Notes under the pieces: generated by a model | What the model was told of the DNA's origin: nothing | Database searches by the model: none | The model's input: the letters and a program-made list of their open reading frames with translations, nothing else | Origin: DASUBV01 sp035763085 | GTDB lineage: Bacteria; Actinomycetota; Actinomycetes; Streptosporangiales; Streptosporangiaceae | Direction of reading: 5' to 3' | NCBI GenBank assembly: GCA_035763085.1 | Contig: DASUBV010000339.1 | Location: 1 to 64,000 of the forward strand | Length of the DNA: 64,000 nucleotides | Program-made: the position numbers and the translations under genes | Shown here: positions 33,948 to 41,669 of the stretch, in pieces | Layout: each line of letters begins with the position of its first letter | How positions within the stretch are numbered: the stretch's first letter is position 1

Positions 33948-34055
33948 GACCGCGAGCGTACGCCAGGACCGGGCCCTGGCATGATCGCGGCCGCTCCCCT
34001 CCGGCCGGAGCGGCCACGATGTCCGGCACGATGACCGGCGGCGATGACCAGGGCG

Positions 34056-34232
34056 TCAGGCCAGGTGCAGGTTGACGCCCAGCAGGATCAGCCACCACAG
34101 CAGGATGGCCAGGATTGCGGACAAGATCACCTTGATGACGTACACGGTGATGTAGTGGTGCTGCCAGGCGACCACCAGGCCGATGATGAGGTAGATCACG
34201 CCCACCAGGCCGAGCCGACGCAGTCTCAACAC
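34056..34232 (-). CDS. Small two-helix membrane protein (58 aa)
   Basis: A very hydrophobic protein with two transmembrane segments (about residues 7-23 and 30-53) and short ends. It contains HHYITVYVIK between helices. I start it at the GTG at 34232, seven bases after GGGAG; a frame back to an ATG at 34358 would add a hydrophilic stretch without recognised features. No function is known. It lies between the beta-subunit gene and HMG-CoA lyase on the same strand, with over 100 bases on either side, so it may be independent. Confidence 0.68.
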   Translation of the reverse strand: MLRLRRLGLVGVIYLIIGLVVAWQHHYITVYVIKVILSAILAILLWWLILLGVNLHLA

Positions 34233-34496
34233 GGTCCAGCTCCCATTCGTCCAGTTCCCGGAGCGCGCGGCACGCTCACCACCGAGGAATCTGGCGCCCA
34301 GGTCTCCCGATAAGTCGCCATCAAACACGAAACGATCATCGGCGGGCGTCGCCCGCATGACCGGGGATTCCAGGCAGTGGTCCCGGGGCTCGCGCTGCCG
34401 GGCGGATGACCAGGGAAAGCCGGTAGCGCATGGCCAGCCGAAATGGGATGCCAGATCGCGACGGCCGGCCCGGAGGGTCGGTCTGAGCGATCGGGA

Positions 34497-34551
34497 GGGG
34501 GTCCGGGGGGCGAGGCCCCCTGGTCTGGGGTTCCAGGGGCTATCCCCCGGG
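34497..34551. repeat. Dispersed GC-rich hairpin repeat after HMG-CoA lyase gene
   Basis: GGGGGC-GAG-GCCCCC (34506-34520) makes a hairpin, followed by GGGGTTCC (34527-34534) and a second G4/C4-rich foldback ending at 34550. The GGGGTTCCAGGG core matches the tandem units at 30.2 kb. It sits right at the stop of the HMG-CoA lyase gene and probably terminates that transcript. Confidence 0.6.
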
Positions 34552-35466
34552 CTAACTCGGGATGGTTCTGGTGCGGGGGCCGGCGCGCAGGACCTGGGAG
34601 GGCAGCTGGCGGCCGATGACCCGCTCCGCATCGGCGGCCGCCTCGATCATCGCCTCCAGGTCAATGCCGGTCGCCACGCCCATGTCCTCGACCATGTGGA
34701 TCAGTTCCTCGGTCGCGATGTTGCCGGTCGCACCGGGCGCGTAGGGGCAGCCGCCCAGGCCGCCCACCGACGCGTCGAAGTCGGCGACGCCCAGCTCCAG
34801 CGCCGTCAGCACGTTGGCCAGGCCGGTTCCCCGGGTGTTGTGGAAGTGCAGGTTCAGCGCACTGCCGGGGTGCGCGGACCGGAACTCGCCAACCAGGCTG
34901 CGCACCCGCGAGGGCGTGGCCATCCCCGTGGTGTCGCCGAACGAGACCGAGTCAGCCCCGTCGGCAACTGCCCGGCTGGCCACGCTCACCACCCGCGAGA
35001 CCGGCACATCCCCCTCGTACGGGCAGCCCCACGCCGTGGAGACGATGACCTGGCACGTGGCCCCGGCCTGGTGGGCCTGGTCGATGATGGCCGCGATCTG
35101 GTCGAGTGACTCCTCGGTCGAGCGGTTGACGTTCTTGCGGTTATGGGTGTCCGACGCCGACACCACCGCCTCCAGCTCGGTCACGCCGGCGGCCAGGGCC
35201 CGCTGCGCGCCGCGCAGGTTAGGTACCAGCGCGGAGTAGCGGACCTGCGGGGCGCGGGCGATGCCGGCCCATACCTCGCTGGCGTCGGCCATCTGCGGGA
35301 TCGCCTCGGGGCGGACGAACGACACCGCCTCGATGCGCTCCACGCCGGTGCCCGACAGCCGGTTGATCAGCTCGATCTTCGCCGCGGTCGGCACGGGGTC
35401 CTCGTTTTGCAGGCCGTCCCGGGGCCCGACCTCGCGGACAGAGATGCGGCTGGGCAGGTCACTCAT
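34552..35466 (-). CDS. Hydroxymethylglutaryl-CoA lyase
   Basis: A 304-aa TIM-barrel lyase that splits HMG-CoA into acetyl-CoA and acetoacetate at the end of leucine breakdown. VREVGPRDGLQNE (10-22) is the family start signature with the metal-binding Asp. The HFHNTRGTG segment holds metal-binding histidines, and GGLGGCPYAPGATGN carries the catalytic cysteine loop. Its ATG overlaps the enoyl-CoA hydratase stop by four bases (ATGA), so the two enzymes are translated together. Confidence 0.93.
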   Translation of the reverse strand: MSDLPSRISVREVGPRDGLQNEDPVPTAAKIELINRLSGTGVERIEAVSFVRPEAIPQMADASEVWAGIARAPQVRYSALVPNLRGAQRALAAGVTELEAVVSASDTHNRKNVNRSTEESLDQIAAIIDQAHQAGATCQVIVSTAWGCPYEGDVPVSRVVSVASRAVADGADSVSFGDTTGMATPSRVRSLVGEFRSAHPGSALNLHFHNTRGTGLANVLTALELGVADFDASVGGLGGCPYAPGATGNIATEELIHMVEDMGVATGIDLEAMIEAAADAERVIGRQLPSQVLRAGPRTRTIPS

Positions 35467-36308
35467 GGTGCCGGGGTCCCTTCTGGGTCGGGCTGCGGGC
35501 GCGGGGCTGACGGGCGGGCGATTCCGGGCCAGGCGGGCGGGCGCTTGCCGGCGAACGCGGCGATCCCCTCGCGGCGGTCATCGGACAGCGCAGCCGTCCG
35601 CCAGGCGGCGTCCTCGACCTCGAGAGCGGCGGCCAGGCCGAGCCCGCTGCCCAGGCGCAGGGCCTGCTTGGCCGCGCGCACCGCGACCGGCGAGTTAGCG
35701 GCGATCTGCCCGGCCAGCTCCAGCGCGCACCGGGCCGCGGTGCCCGCCGGGACCACGCGGTCGGCCAGGCCGATCCGGCCGGCCTCGGCGGCGTCAACCT
35801 TGCGGCCGGTCAGCACCAGGTCGGCGGCACGGCCCTGGCCCAGGCGCCGGGCTGGCAGCTGGGTGCCGCCGCAGCCGGGCACCAGGCCGACGGTGACCTC
35901 GGGCAGCCCGAACACCGCGGTCTCGTCGGCGACGATCAGGTCACACGAGAGGGCGAGCTCGCAGCCACCGCCGAGCGCGAAGCCGTGCACGGCCGCGATC
36001 ACCGGCTGGGGCAGCCCGAGCAGCGCGCCGAATGCGGCGCGGAAGGCCGGCCGCTGGGCCAGGATCTGAGCGTCACTCATGGCCGCGCGCTCCTTGAGAT
36101 CCGCCCCGGCGCAGAAGGCCCGCTCCCCGGCCGCGCTGAGCACGGCGGCCCGTACCGCCGTGTCCGCGGCGATCCGGGCCAGCGCCCGCTCCAGCTCCCG
36201 CAGCAGCTCGGTGCTGAGCGCGTTCATGGCCTCGGGCCTGCTCAGCACGATCTCAGCGACCGCGCCCTCGCGGTGCTGACGGACTCCGATCAAAGAAGAC
36301 GTTGTCAC
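35463..36308 (-). CDS. Enoyl-CoA hydratase/isomerase family protein (methylglutaconyl-CoA hydratase-like)
   Basis: A 281-aa crotonase. The oxyanion-hole parts are AFCAGADLKERAAM and FALGGGCELALSCDL, with the likely catalytic glutamates in GLPEVTVGLVPGCGGTQ. ERAAMSDAQI matches the branch that includes AUH/methylglutaconyl-CoA hydratases. Coupled translation with HMG-CoA lyase supports methylglutaconyl-CoA hydration in leucine breakdown. The GTG at 36308 lies 10 bases after the PH-domain gene stop; TAGCCT sits seven bases upstream of it. The longer frame to 36398 lies inside the neighbour and is rejected. Confidence 0.88.
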   Translation of the reverse strand: MTTSSLIGVRQHREGAVAEIVLSRPEAMNALSTELLRELERALARIAADTAVRAAVLSAAGERAFCAGADLKERAAMSDAQILAQRPAFRAAFGALLGLPQPVIAAVHGFALGGGCELALSCDLIVADETAVFGLPEVTVGLVPGCGGTQLPARRLGQGRAADLVLTGRKVDAAEAGRIGLADRVVPAGTAARCALELAGQIAANSPVAVRAAKQALRLGSGLGLAAALEVEDAAWRTAALSDDRREGIAAFAGKRPPAWPGIARPSAPRPQPDPEGTPAP

Positions 36309-36318
36309 GCCTTCGAGG

Positions 36319-36831
36319 CTAGTAGCCTGCCGGGCGTTCGAGACGCAGCTGCTCGTCCTCCACGAGCTGGAACAGCTGAGCCTGGACCTCCTGGACATGC
36401 GGGATCTCGGTCAGGACCAGCTCGCCATGCTCGCCCGCCGACTCCACCACCAGGCGGCCACAGCCCAGGATGCGGTCCAGGATGCCGTGCGAGAACGAGA
36501 CATCACTGATCCGGGCCAGCGGGAAGTCGCGGCCCGACCGGGTCAGGATCCCGGCCCGCAGCCGCAGGCGGCGGTTGGTCAGCTCGTAGCTCGTCGCCCG
36601 CCAGCGCAGCAGCGGAACCGCGCACCAGATGATGGCCGCCAGCACGGCCACTACCGCGATCGCCAGCTTGACCAGGGGCTTGTCGGCGGATGACGGCAGC
36701 AGGATCAGCGCCACCAGGGCCGCGGCAATGATCAGGGCCAGGATCAGGACCGGCCGCAGCACCGTCTTCCAGTGCGGGTGCAGCCGCAGCACCACGTGCT
36801 CGCCCTCGGACAGGCCGTCGGGACTCGTCAT
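36319..36831 (-). CDS. Membrane protein with bacterial PH (bPH2/YdbT-like) domain
   Basis: A 170-aa protein with two transmembrane helices (about residues 25-50 and 55-78) followed by a bacterial PH-like domain: RWRATSYELTNRRLRLRAGILTRSGRDFPLARISDVSF (split as YELTNRRLRLRAGIL and FPLARISDVSF) and then ILGCGRLVVESAGEHGELVL. The family is widespread in actinobacteria and its function is poorly known. The ATG at 36831 or 36840 is possible. It lies between birA and the enoyl-CoA hydratase gene, all on the minus strand, so the three may be one transcript. Confidence 0.85.
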   Translation of the reverse strand: MTSPDGLSEGEHVVLRLHPHWKTVLRPVLILALIIAAALVALILLPSSADKPLVKLAIAVVAVLAAIIWCAVPLLRWRATSYELTNRRLRLRAGILTRSGRDFPLARISDVSFSHGILDRILGCGRLVVESAGEHGELVLTEIPHVQEVQAQLFQLVEDEQLRLERPAGY

Positions 36832-36880
36832 AGGCCACATGGTGGCATGTATCCCGGCAATCCGTGGCGCTCCCGCGCAG

Positions 36881-37813
36881 CTACGGGACGCGGCGCACAT
36901 GCATGACGTCGCCCGCGCTGACCGCCGTGGCGCCCGGCTCGGCGCCCACGATCAGGCAGCCCGCCACGTCAACCCCGGCGGCCTCCCCGGTCAGGGTTGC
37001 GCCGCCGGGCAGGTGGACCACGACCTCGGTGCCGATGGTCGAGCACCACCGCAGGTACTCCGCCCGCAGCCCGCAGCTGTCCGGGTCGCCCGGCACCCCG
37101 CTGCTGCCAGGACTGGCCCAGGCCCGGTACCAGTACTCCAGCTCGGCCAGGATGGCGGCGAGCAGCGCGCCGCGGTCGGCGGCCGGGGCGCCGGCCAGCG
37201 CCAGCGAGGTCGGGGCCAGCGCGGCCGGAGCAAGCGGTCCTGACGGCGCGGGCGCTTCGGCCGCGGCTGCAGAAGACGGCGCGGCAGCGGGCGGCGCCGC
37301 CGGCTCCGGGGAGCGCGCCGCGGGCGCGCCTGGCAGGTCGGCCTGCCGGGCGCCGACATTGATCCCGATGCCGATCACAATGGCCGGCCCGGCCTGCTCG
37401 GCCAGGATGCCGGCCAGCTTCGCGCCGCCCGCCAGCACGTCATTAGGCCACTTGAGGCTCACCCGGACCCCGGCGGCCTCGGTCACCGCGCGGGCCACCG
37501 CGACTCCCGTCAGCAGCGGCAGCCAGCCCCGGGCTGCGGCCGGCACGCCGGCAGGGCGCAGCAGCACAGAAAACGACAAGGCCCCGCCCGGCACCGTGAT
37601 CCAGGTCCGGCCCTGCCGCCCGCGGCCGCGCGCCTGCCGCTCGGCCACCAGCACCGCTCCCTCGGCGGCACCCGACCGCGCCGCGGCCAGCAGGTCCTCG
37701 TTGGTGGACCCCGTCTCGCCCACCACGTCCAGCCTCGTCCAGAGGCTGCCCGGCGCCAGCACCGCTGACCGCAGCGCGGCCTGGTCGAGCGGAACCGGTG
37801 AGGCTTCGGACAC
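36881..37813 (-). CDS. birA: Biotin--[acetyl-CoA-carboxylase] ligase
   Basis: A 310-aa biotin protein ligase that attaches biotin to carrier lysines such as that of AccA at 47.5 kb. STNEDLLAAAR, the biotinyl-AMP loop ARGRGRQGRTW (about 61-71), KWPNDVL (about 120-126) and the C-terminal SH3-like domain (about 255-308) are present. There is no N-terminal helix-turn-helix, so it is not a repressor. An Ala/Pro-rich insertion of about 40 residues (about 160-200) separates the catalytic GIGINVGA strand from the rest and is unusual in length. The start is a GTG at 37813. Confidence 0.92.
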   Translation of the reverse strand: MSEASPVPLDQAALRSAVLAPGSLWTRLDVVGETGSTNEDLLAAARSGAAEGAVLVAERQARGRGRQGRTWITVPGGALSFSVLLRPAGVPAAARGWLPLLTGVAVARAVTEAAGVRVSLKWPNDVLAGGAKLAGILAEQAGPAIVIGIGINVGARQADLPGAPAARSPEPAAPPAAAPSSAAAAEAPAPSGPLAPAALAPTSLALAGAPAADRGALLAAILAELEYWYRAWASPGSSGVPGDPDSCGLRAEYLRWCSTIGTEVVVHLPGGATLTGEAAGVDVAGCLIVGAEPGATAVSAGDVMHVRRVP

Positions 37814-38118
37814 GGTACGTCTCCGCTATGATCGGCCAGCTAGTGTCAAAGGGCCGAGGATAGCGTCACGGTGCCGGCGGTGCCGGGACGGCCAGGCCAG
37901 CCGGCCGCCGGCGGCCGGCGCGGGCGCGCCCGGCGGGCACCGGGGGGAAACGAGCGGACACCGCGCGAGCGCTGCCGCCCACCGCGCGAAGTTGCGGCAG
38001 GCAGGCGAGCGGGCTAGCGCCGCGGGTCTGCCGCGCGCGGGCCGGGTACCAACCAGGAACAGCCAGCATCAGGCGGCCAGCATCGTCATGGGCGCCGCCC
38101 AGCAAACCGAGGAAAGCA
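37814..38118. other. Divergent intergenic region between birA and the membrane protein gene
   Basis: About 305 bases without a gene. TATGAT at 37827-37832 (plus strand) is the best -10 candidate, with no strong -35. Most of the rest is GC-rich with no repeats I can define. GAGGAAAGCA just before 38119 is the ribosome binding site of the next gene. Confidence 0.4.
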
Positions 38119-39951
38119 GTGGCTGATCTCAAGACCGACGAACTGCCGACCCCTCATGACCAGCCCGCCGGCCCGGGCGGGAGCCCGGCATTCCCCGGCG
38201 GGCCGGGCTGGCGGAGGCGGCAGGCGGCCCTGGCCGCGGGCGCGCGCCGCGCGGCCCGGGCGGTGACCCCGGCGGCACTGTGGCGCAGTCACCGGCTGTT
38301 CACCATCCTGGTCCTGCTCTCGCTGGTGCCGCGCATCCTGGCTGCCCTGTCATTCCGTCCCGCGCTGCTGACCGCAGACTCGTTCCTGTACATGCAGAAC
38401 GCCGCGAACGGCCAGCTCGGCTACCTGCGTCCGTCGGGTTACTCGTTCTTCCTGGCCATCTTCCAGGGCCTGCCGCACGCGCTGCTGGTGGTCACCACCC
38501 TGCAGCACCTGATGGGCATCGCCATCGCCGTCATCGTCTACGCGCTGCTTCGGTACTGGGGCCTGCCGGGCTGGGGCGCGTCGCTGGCCGCGGTGCCGAC
38601 GCTGTTCGACGTCCGCCAGGTCGCGCTGGAGTCCTACATCCTGTCTGACACCGTGTTCGCGCTGGTGATCGTGGTGGCGGCGGCGCTGCTGCTGACCCGC
38701 CGCACGCCCCGGCTGTGGCAGTGCGTCGTGGCGGCCCTGCTGCTGGCCTACGCCTCGGTGCTGCGCGGCAACGGCATCCCGCTGGTCATCGTCGTGGCCG
38801 TGTTCCTGCTGATCAGGAAGGTGGGCTGGAAGGCCTGCACGGCCGCCGCGGTGGCGTTCGTGGTCCCGGTGCTGGGCTACGTGCTGGCCTTCCACAGCCA
38901 GTACGGCAGGTACAACATGACCGTGAGCGACGGCATCTTCCTGTGGTCACGGACCACGAGCTTCGCCAACTGCCAGGTCATCAAGCCGCCGCCGGACCTG
39001 GCGCCGCTGTGCCCGGACCGGGAGAAGTCGCAGGCGGTGCCGCCCGCGCCGGGCTGGTCGATCTCCTACCTGCTCAACGAGCCCACGCCGTCCGACTACG
39101 TGTGGGCCCCGGACGTGTGGTGGCGCCACGACGCCCATCCGGGCATCAACTCCTACAACGACACGCTCGGCCGGCGCTTCGCGATCAAGGCCATCGAGGC
39201 GCAGCCCGGTGACTACCTGAAGGTCGTCAGCCGCGACGTCATGCTGACCTTCCTGACCACCGACCGGCCGCAGGGCGGGGCCTACCTGACCTTCACGCCG
39301 CAGCCGCGGATCCCGCACCTGCCGTCGTATTACCAGAACTACATCAAGAACTACGCCGGGACGACGAGCAACACCCATGCGGTGTACCCGTACGCGTTCT
39401 TCCTGTTCTTGTACCAGCAGCCGGTGCTCTTCACCGGCGTGCTCTTCCTGCTGGTCATCCTGGCCGGGCTGGCCGGCGTGCTGCGCAACTGGCGGCGCTG
39501 GGGCGGCCTGCAGCTCCTGCCGTGGGGCCTGGCGGCCGTCAGCATCGTGTCGCCGGCGCTGGTGACCCAGTCGCTGTACCGGTACACGATGATCGCTATC
39601 CCGCTGGGCTGCCTGGCCGCGGGCCTGGGCTTCGCGCAGATCCCCGGCCGCCGCTTCGGCCGGGCCGCCCGGGCCGCGGTGCTCGTCCCGGCCGCCGCGG
39701 GTGCCCCGGCACCGGGCGGGGCGCCGGCCGGCGGTGCACCTGTCGCTGAGGCTGAGGCGCCTGCCAGCGGTAGTACCCCTCCGGCTGCTCCGGCTCCGCG
39801 GACTCCGGCTCCGGGCGCTCCGGCTCCGGGGGCTCCGGCGGCGGCTGCTCCGGACCAGGCTGCTCCGGCGGCGGGCCCGGCCGGGGCAGCGGACGCGCCT
39901 GGCGAGGCCAGCGGGACGGGTGAGACGGCCGGGGAGGACGGCAGCCGCTAG
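38119..39951 (+). CDS. Polytopic membrane protein, GT-C-like glycosyltransferase, with Ala/Pro-rich tail
   Basis: A 610-aa protein with about 10 hydrophobic helices between residues 58 and 500, an early TADSFLYMQNAANGQLGYLRPSGYSFF stretch (TADSFLYMQNA; LRPSGYSFFLAIFQ) and a large loop (about 270-400). An acidic residue after the first helix (TADS, residues 86-89) and this topology fit the GT-C fold that uses polyprenyl-phosphate sugars. The last about 90 residues are a low-complexity Ala/Pro/Gly tail. The GTG at 38119 follows GAGGAAAG. A clear paralogue follows after pccB. Exact donor and acceptor are unknown. Confidence 0.72.
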   Translation: MADLKTDELPTPHDQPAGPGGSPAFPGGPGWRRRQAALAAGARRAARAVTPAALWRSHRLFTILVLLSLVPRILAALSFRPALLTADSFLYMQNAANGQLGYLRPSGYSFFLAIFQGLPHALLVVTTLQHLMGIAIAVIVYALLRYWGLPGWGASLAAVPTLFDVRQVALESYILSDTVFALVIVVAAALLLTRRTPRLWQCVVAALLLAYASVLRGNGIPLVIVVAVFLLIRKVGWKACTAAAVAFVVPVLGYVLAFHSQYGRYNMTVSDGIFLWSRTTSFANCQVIKPPPDLAPLCPDREKSQAVPPAPGWSISYLLNEPTPSDYVWAPDVWWRHDAHPGINSYNDTLGRRFAIKAIEAQPGDYLKVVSRDVMLTFLTTDRPQGGAYLTFTPQPRIPHLPSYYQNYIKNYAGTTSNTHAVYPYAFFLFLYQQPVLFTGVLFLLVILAGLAGVLRNWRRWGGLQLLPWGLAAVSIVSPALVTQSLYRYTMIAIPLGCLAAGLGFAQIPGRRFGRAARAAVLVPAAAGAPAPGGAPAGGAPVAEAEAPASGSTPPAAPAPRTPAPGAPAPGAPAAAAPDQAAPAAGPAGAADAPGEASGTGETAGEDGSR

Positions 39952-39986
39952 CCGCGGGGGAGCCGCCCTGGCCTACCCTGAGCGGC

Positions 39987-41618
39987 ATGGCCACCGATGC
40001 TCCTGAGCCACTCGACGAAGCGGCGATGCCCGACCCGCATACCACTGCCGGGAAGCTAGCCGACCTGGACCGGCGGCGCTACGAGGCGGTGCACGCTGGT
40101 ACCCAGCGGCAGGTCGAGCGGCAGCACGCCAAGGGCAAGATGACCGCCCGCGAGCGGATTGACGCCCTGCTGGATCCCGGCTCGTTCACCGAGCTCGACG
40201 AGCTGGCCCGGCACCGGTCGACCGACTTCGGCATGGCCAGGAACCGGCCCTACGGCGACGGCGTGGTCACCGGCTACGGCACCATCGACGGCCGTCCGGT
40301 CTGCGTGTTCAGCCAGGACTTCACCGTCTACGGTGGCTCGCTGGGCGAGGTCTACGGCGAGAAGATCGTCAAGGTCATGGATCATGCCCTGAAGACCGGG
40401 TGCCCGGTGATCGGGATCAATGACGGCGGCGGCGCCCGCATCCAGGAGGGCGTGGTCGCGCTCGGGCTGTTCGCCGAGATCTTCTACCGGAACGTGATCT
40501 CCTCGGGCGTCATCCCGCAGATCTCGCTGATCATGGGCCCGTGCGCCGGCGGTGCCGTGTACTCGCCGGCCATCACCGACTTCACGCTGATGGTGGATCA
40601 GACCTCCTACATGTTCATCACCGGCCCCGACGTGATCAAGACCGTCACCGGCGAGACCGTCAGCCACGAGGAGCTCGGCGGCGCGCAGGCGCACAACGTG
40701 AAGTCAGGCGTCGCGCACTACCAGGCCGCGGATGAGCAGGACTGCCTGGACTTCGCTCGCGACCTGCTGTCCTACCTGCCCTCGAACAACCTGGAAGAGG
40801 CCCCGGTCCGGCCGCGCGGCCAGGAGGACCCGGCTGCGGCCCTGGCCATCACCGACACTGACACCGAGCTGGACCTGCTGATCCCCGACTCCACGCGGCA
40901 GCCCTACGACATGCACACGGTGATCGAGCATGTGCTGGACGACGGCGAGTTCCTGGAGATCCACGCCGGGTTCGCCAGGAACATCACCGTCGGGTTCGGC
41001 CGGGTCGACGGATCACCGGTGGGCGTGGTGGCCAACCAGCCCATGCACTCGGCCGGGACTCTCGATATCGACGCCTCGGAGAAAGCGGCCAGGTTCGTCC
41101 GCACCTGCGACGCATTCAGCGTCCCTGTCGTTACCTTTGTTGATGTTCCCGGGTTCCTTCCCGGAACCGGTCAGGAATGGGGCGGAATCATCCGGCGCGG
41201 CGCAAAGCTTATCTACGCCTATGCCGAGGCAACGGTGCCGAAGATCACCGTCATCACGCGCAAGGCCTACGGCGGCGCCTACGACGTCATGGGCTCCAAG
41301 CACCTGGGCGGGGACATCAACCTGGCCTGGCCGACCGCCCAGATCGCCGTGATGGGCGCCGAGGGCGCGGTGGACATCCTCTACCGGCGCGATCTGGCCG
41401 CCATCGACGATGCCGGGGAACGGGCCACGCTGCGCGCCGAGAAAGCGGCCGAGTACGAGGACACGCTCTTCAATCCGTACATCGCGGCCGACCGCGGTTA
41501 TGTCGATGCCGTCATCCGCCCCGCCGAGACCCGCGCCCAGGTAACGCGGGCGCTGCGCGCGCTGCGCAGTAAGCGCCAGACCCTTCCGCCAAAGAAGCAC
41601 GGAAATATTCCCCTCTGA
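39987..41618 (+). CDS. pccB: Acyl-CoA (propionyl-CoA type) carboxylase beta subunit
   Basis: A 543-aa carboxyltransferase typical of actinobacterial PccB/AccD5. KMTARERIDALLDPGSF (51-67), GYGTIDGRPVCVFSQDFTV, GINDGGGARIQEGV, GPCAGGAVYSPA, TFVDVPGFLPGTGQEWGG and the C-terminal PPKKHGNIPL (a hallmark ending) are all intact. With biotinylated AccA and the epsilon subunit in the same region it would carboxylate propionyl-CoA to methylmalonyl-CoA. TACCCT (39974-39979) lies seven bases before the ATG, so the mRNA is probably leaderless. It is sandwiched between two related membrane-protein genes. Confidence 0.93.
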   Translation: MATDAPEPLDEAAMPDPHTTAGKLADLDRRRYEAVHAGTQRQVERQHAKGKMTARERIDALLDPGSFTELDELARHRSTDFGMARNRPYGDGVVTGYGTIDGRPVCVFSQDFTVYGGSLGEVYGEKIVKVMDHALKTGCPVIGINDGGGARIQEGVVALGLFAEIFYRNVISSGVIPQISLIMGPCAGGAVYSPAITDFTLMVDQTSYMFITGPDVIKTVTGETVSHEELGGAQAHNVKSGVAHYQAADEQDCLDFARDLLSYLPSNNLEEAPVRPRGQEDPAAALAITDTDTELDLLIPDSTRQPYDMHTVIEHVLDDGEFLEIHAGFARNITVGFGRVDGSPVGVVANQPMHSAGTLDIDASEKAARFVRTCDAFSVPVVTFVDVPGFLPGTGQEWGGIIRRGAKLIYAYAEATVPKITVITRKAYGGAYDVMGSKHLGGDINLAWPTAQIAVMGAEGAVDILYRRDLAAIDDAGERATLRAEKAAEYEDTLFNPYIAADRGYVDAVIRPAETRAQVTRALRALRSKRQTLPPKKHGNIPL

Positions 41619-41669
41619 TTACTCGGATCCCGGGCGTTGATTCGGCCTCCCGGCCGCGCGTCCGGCATC

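Noticed and set aside
31500..34034. 844-residue plus-strand open frame
   Set aside because: It is antisense to the response regulator and carboxyltransferase genes, both of which have clear family motifs; the frame is a GC artefact.
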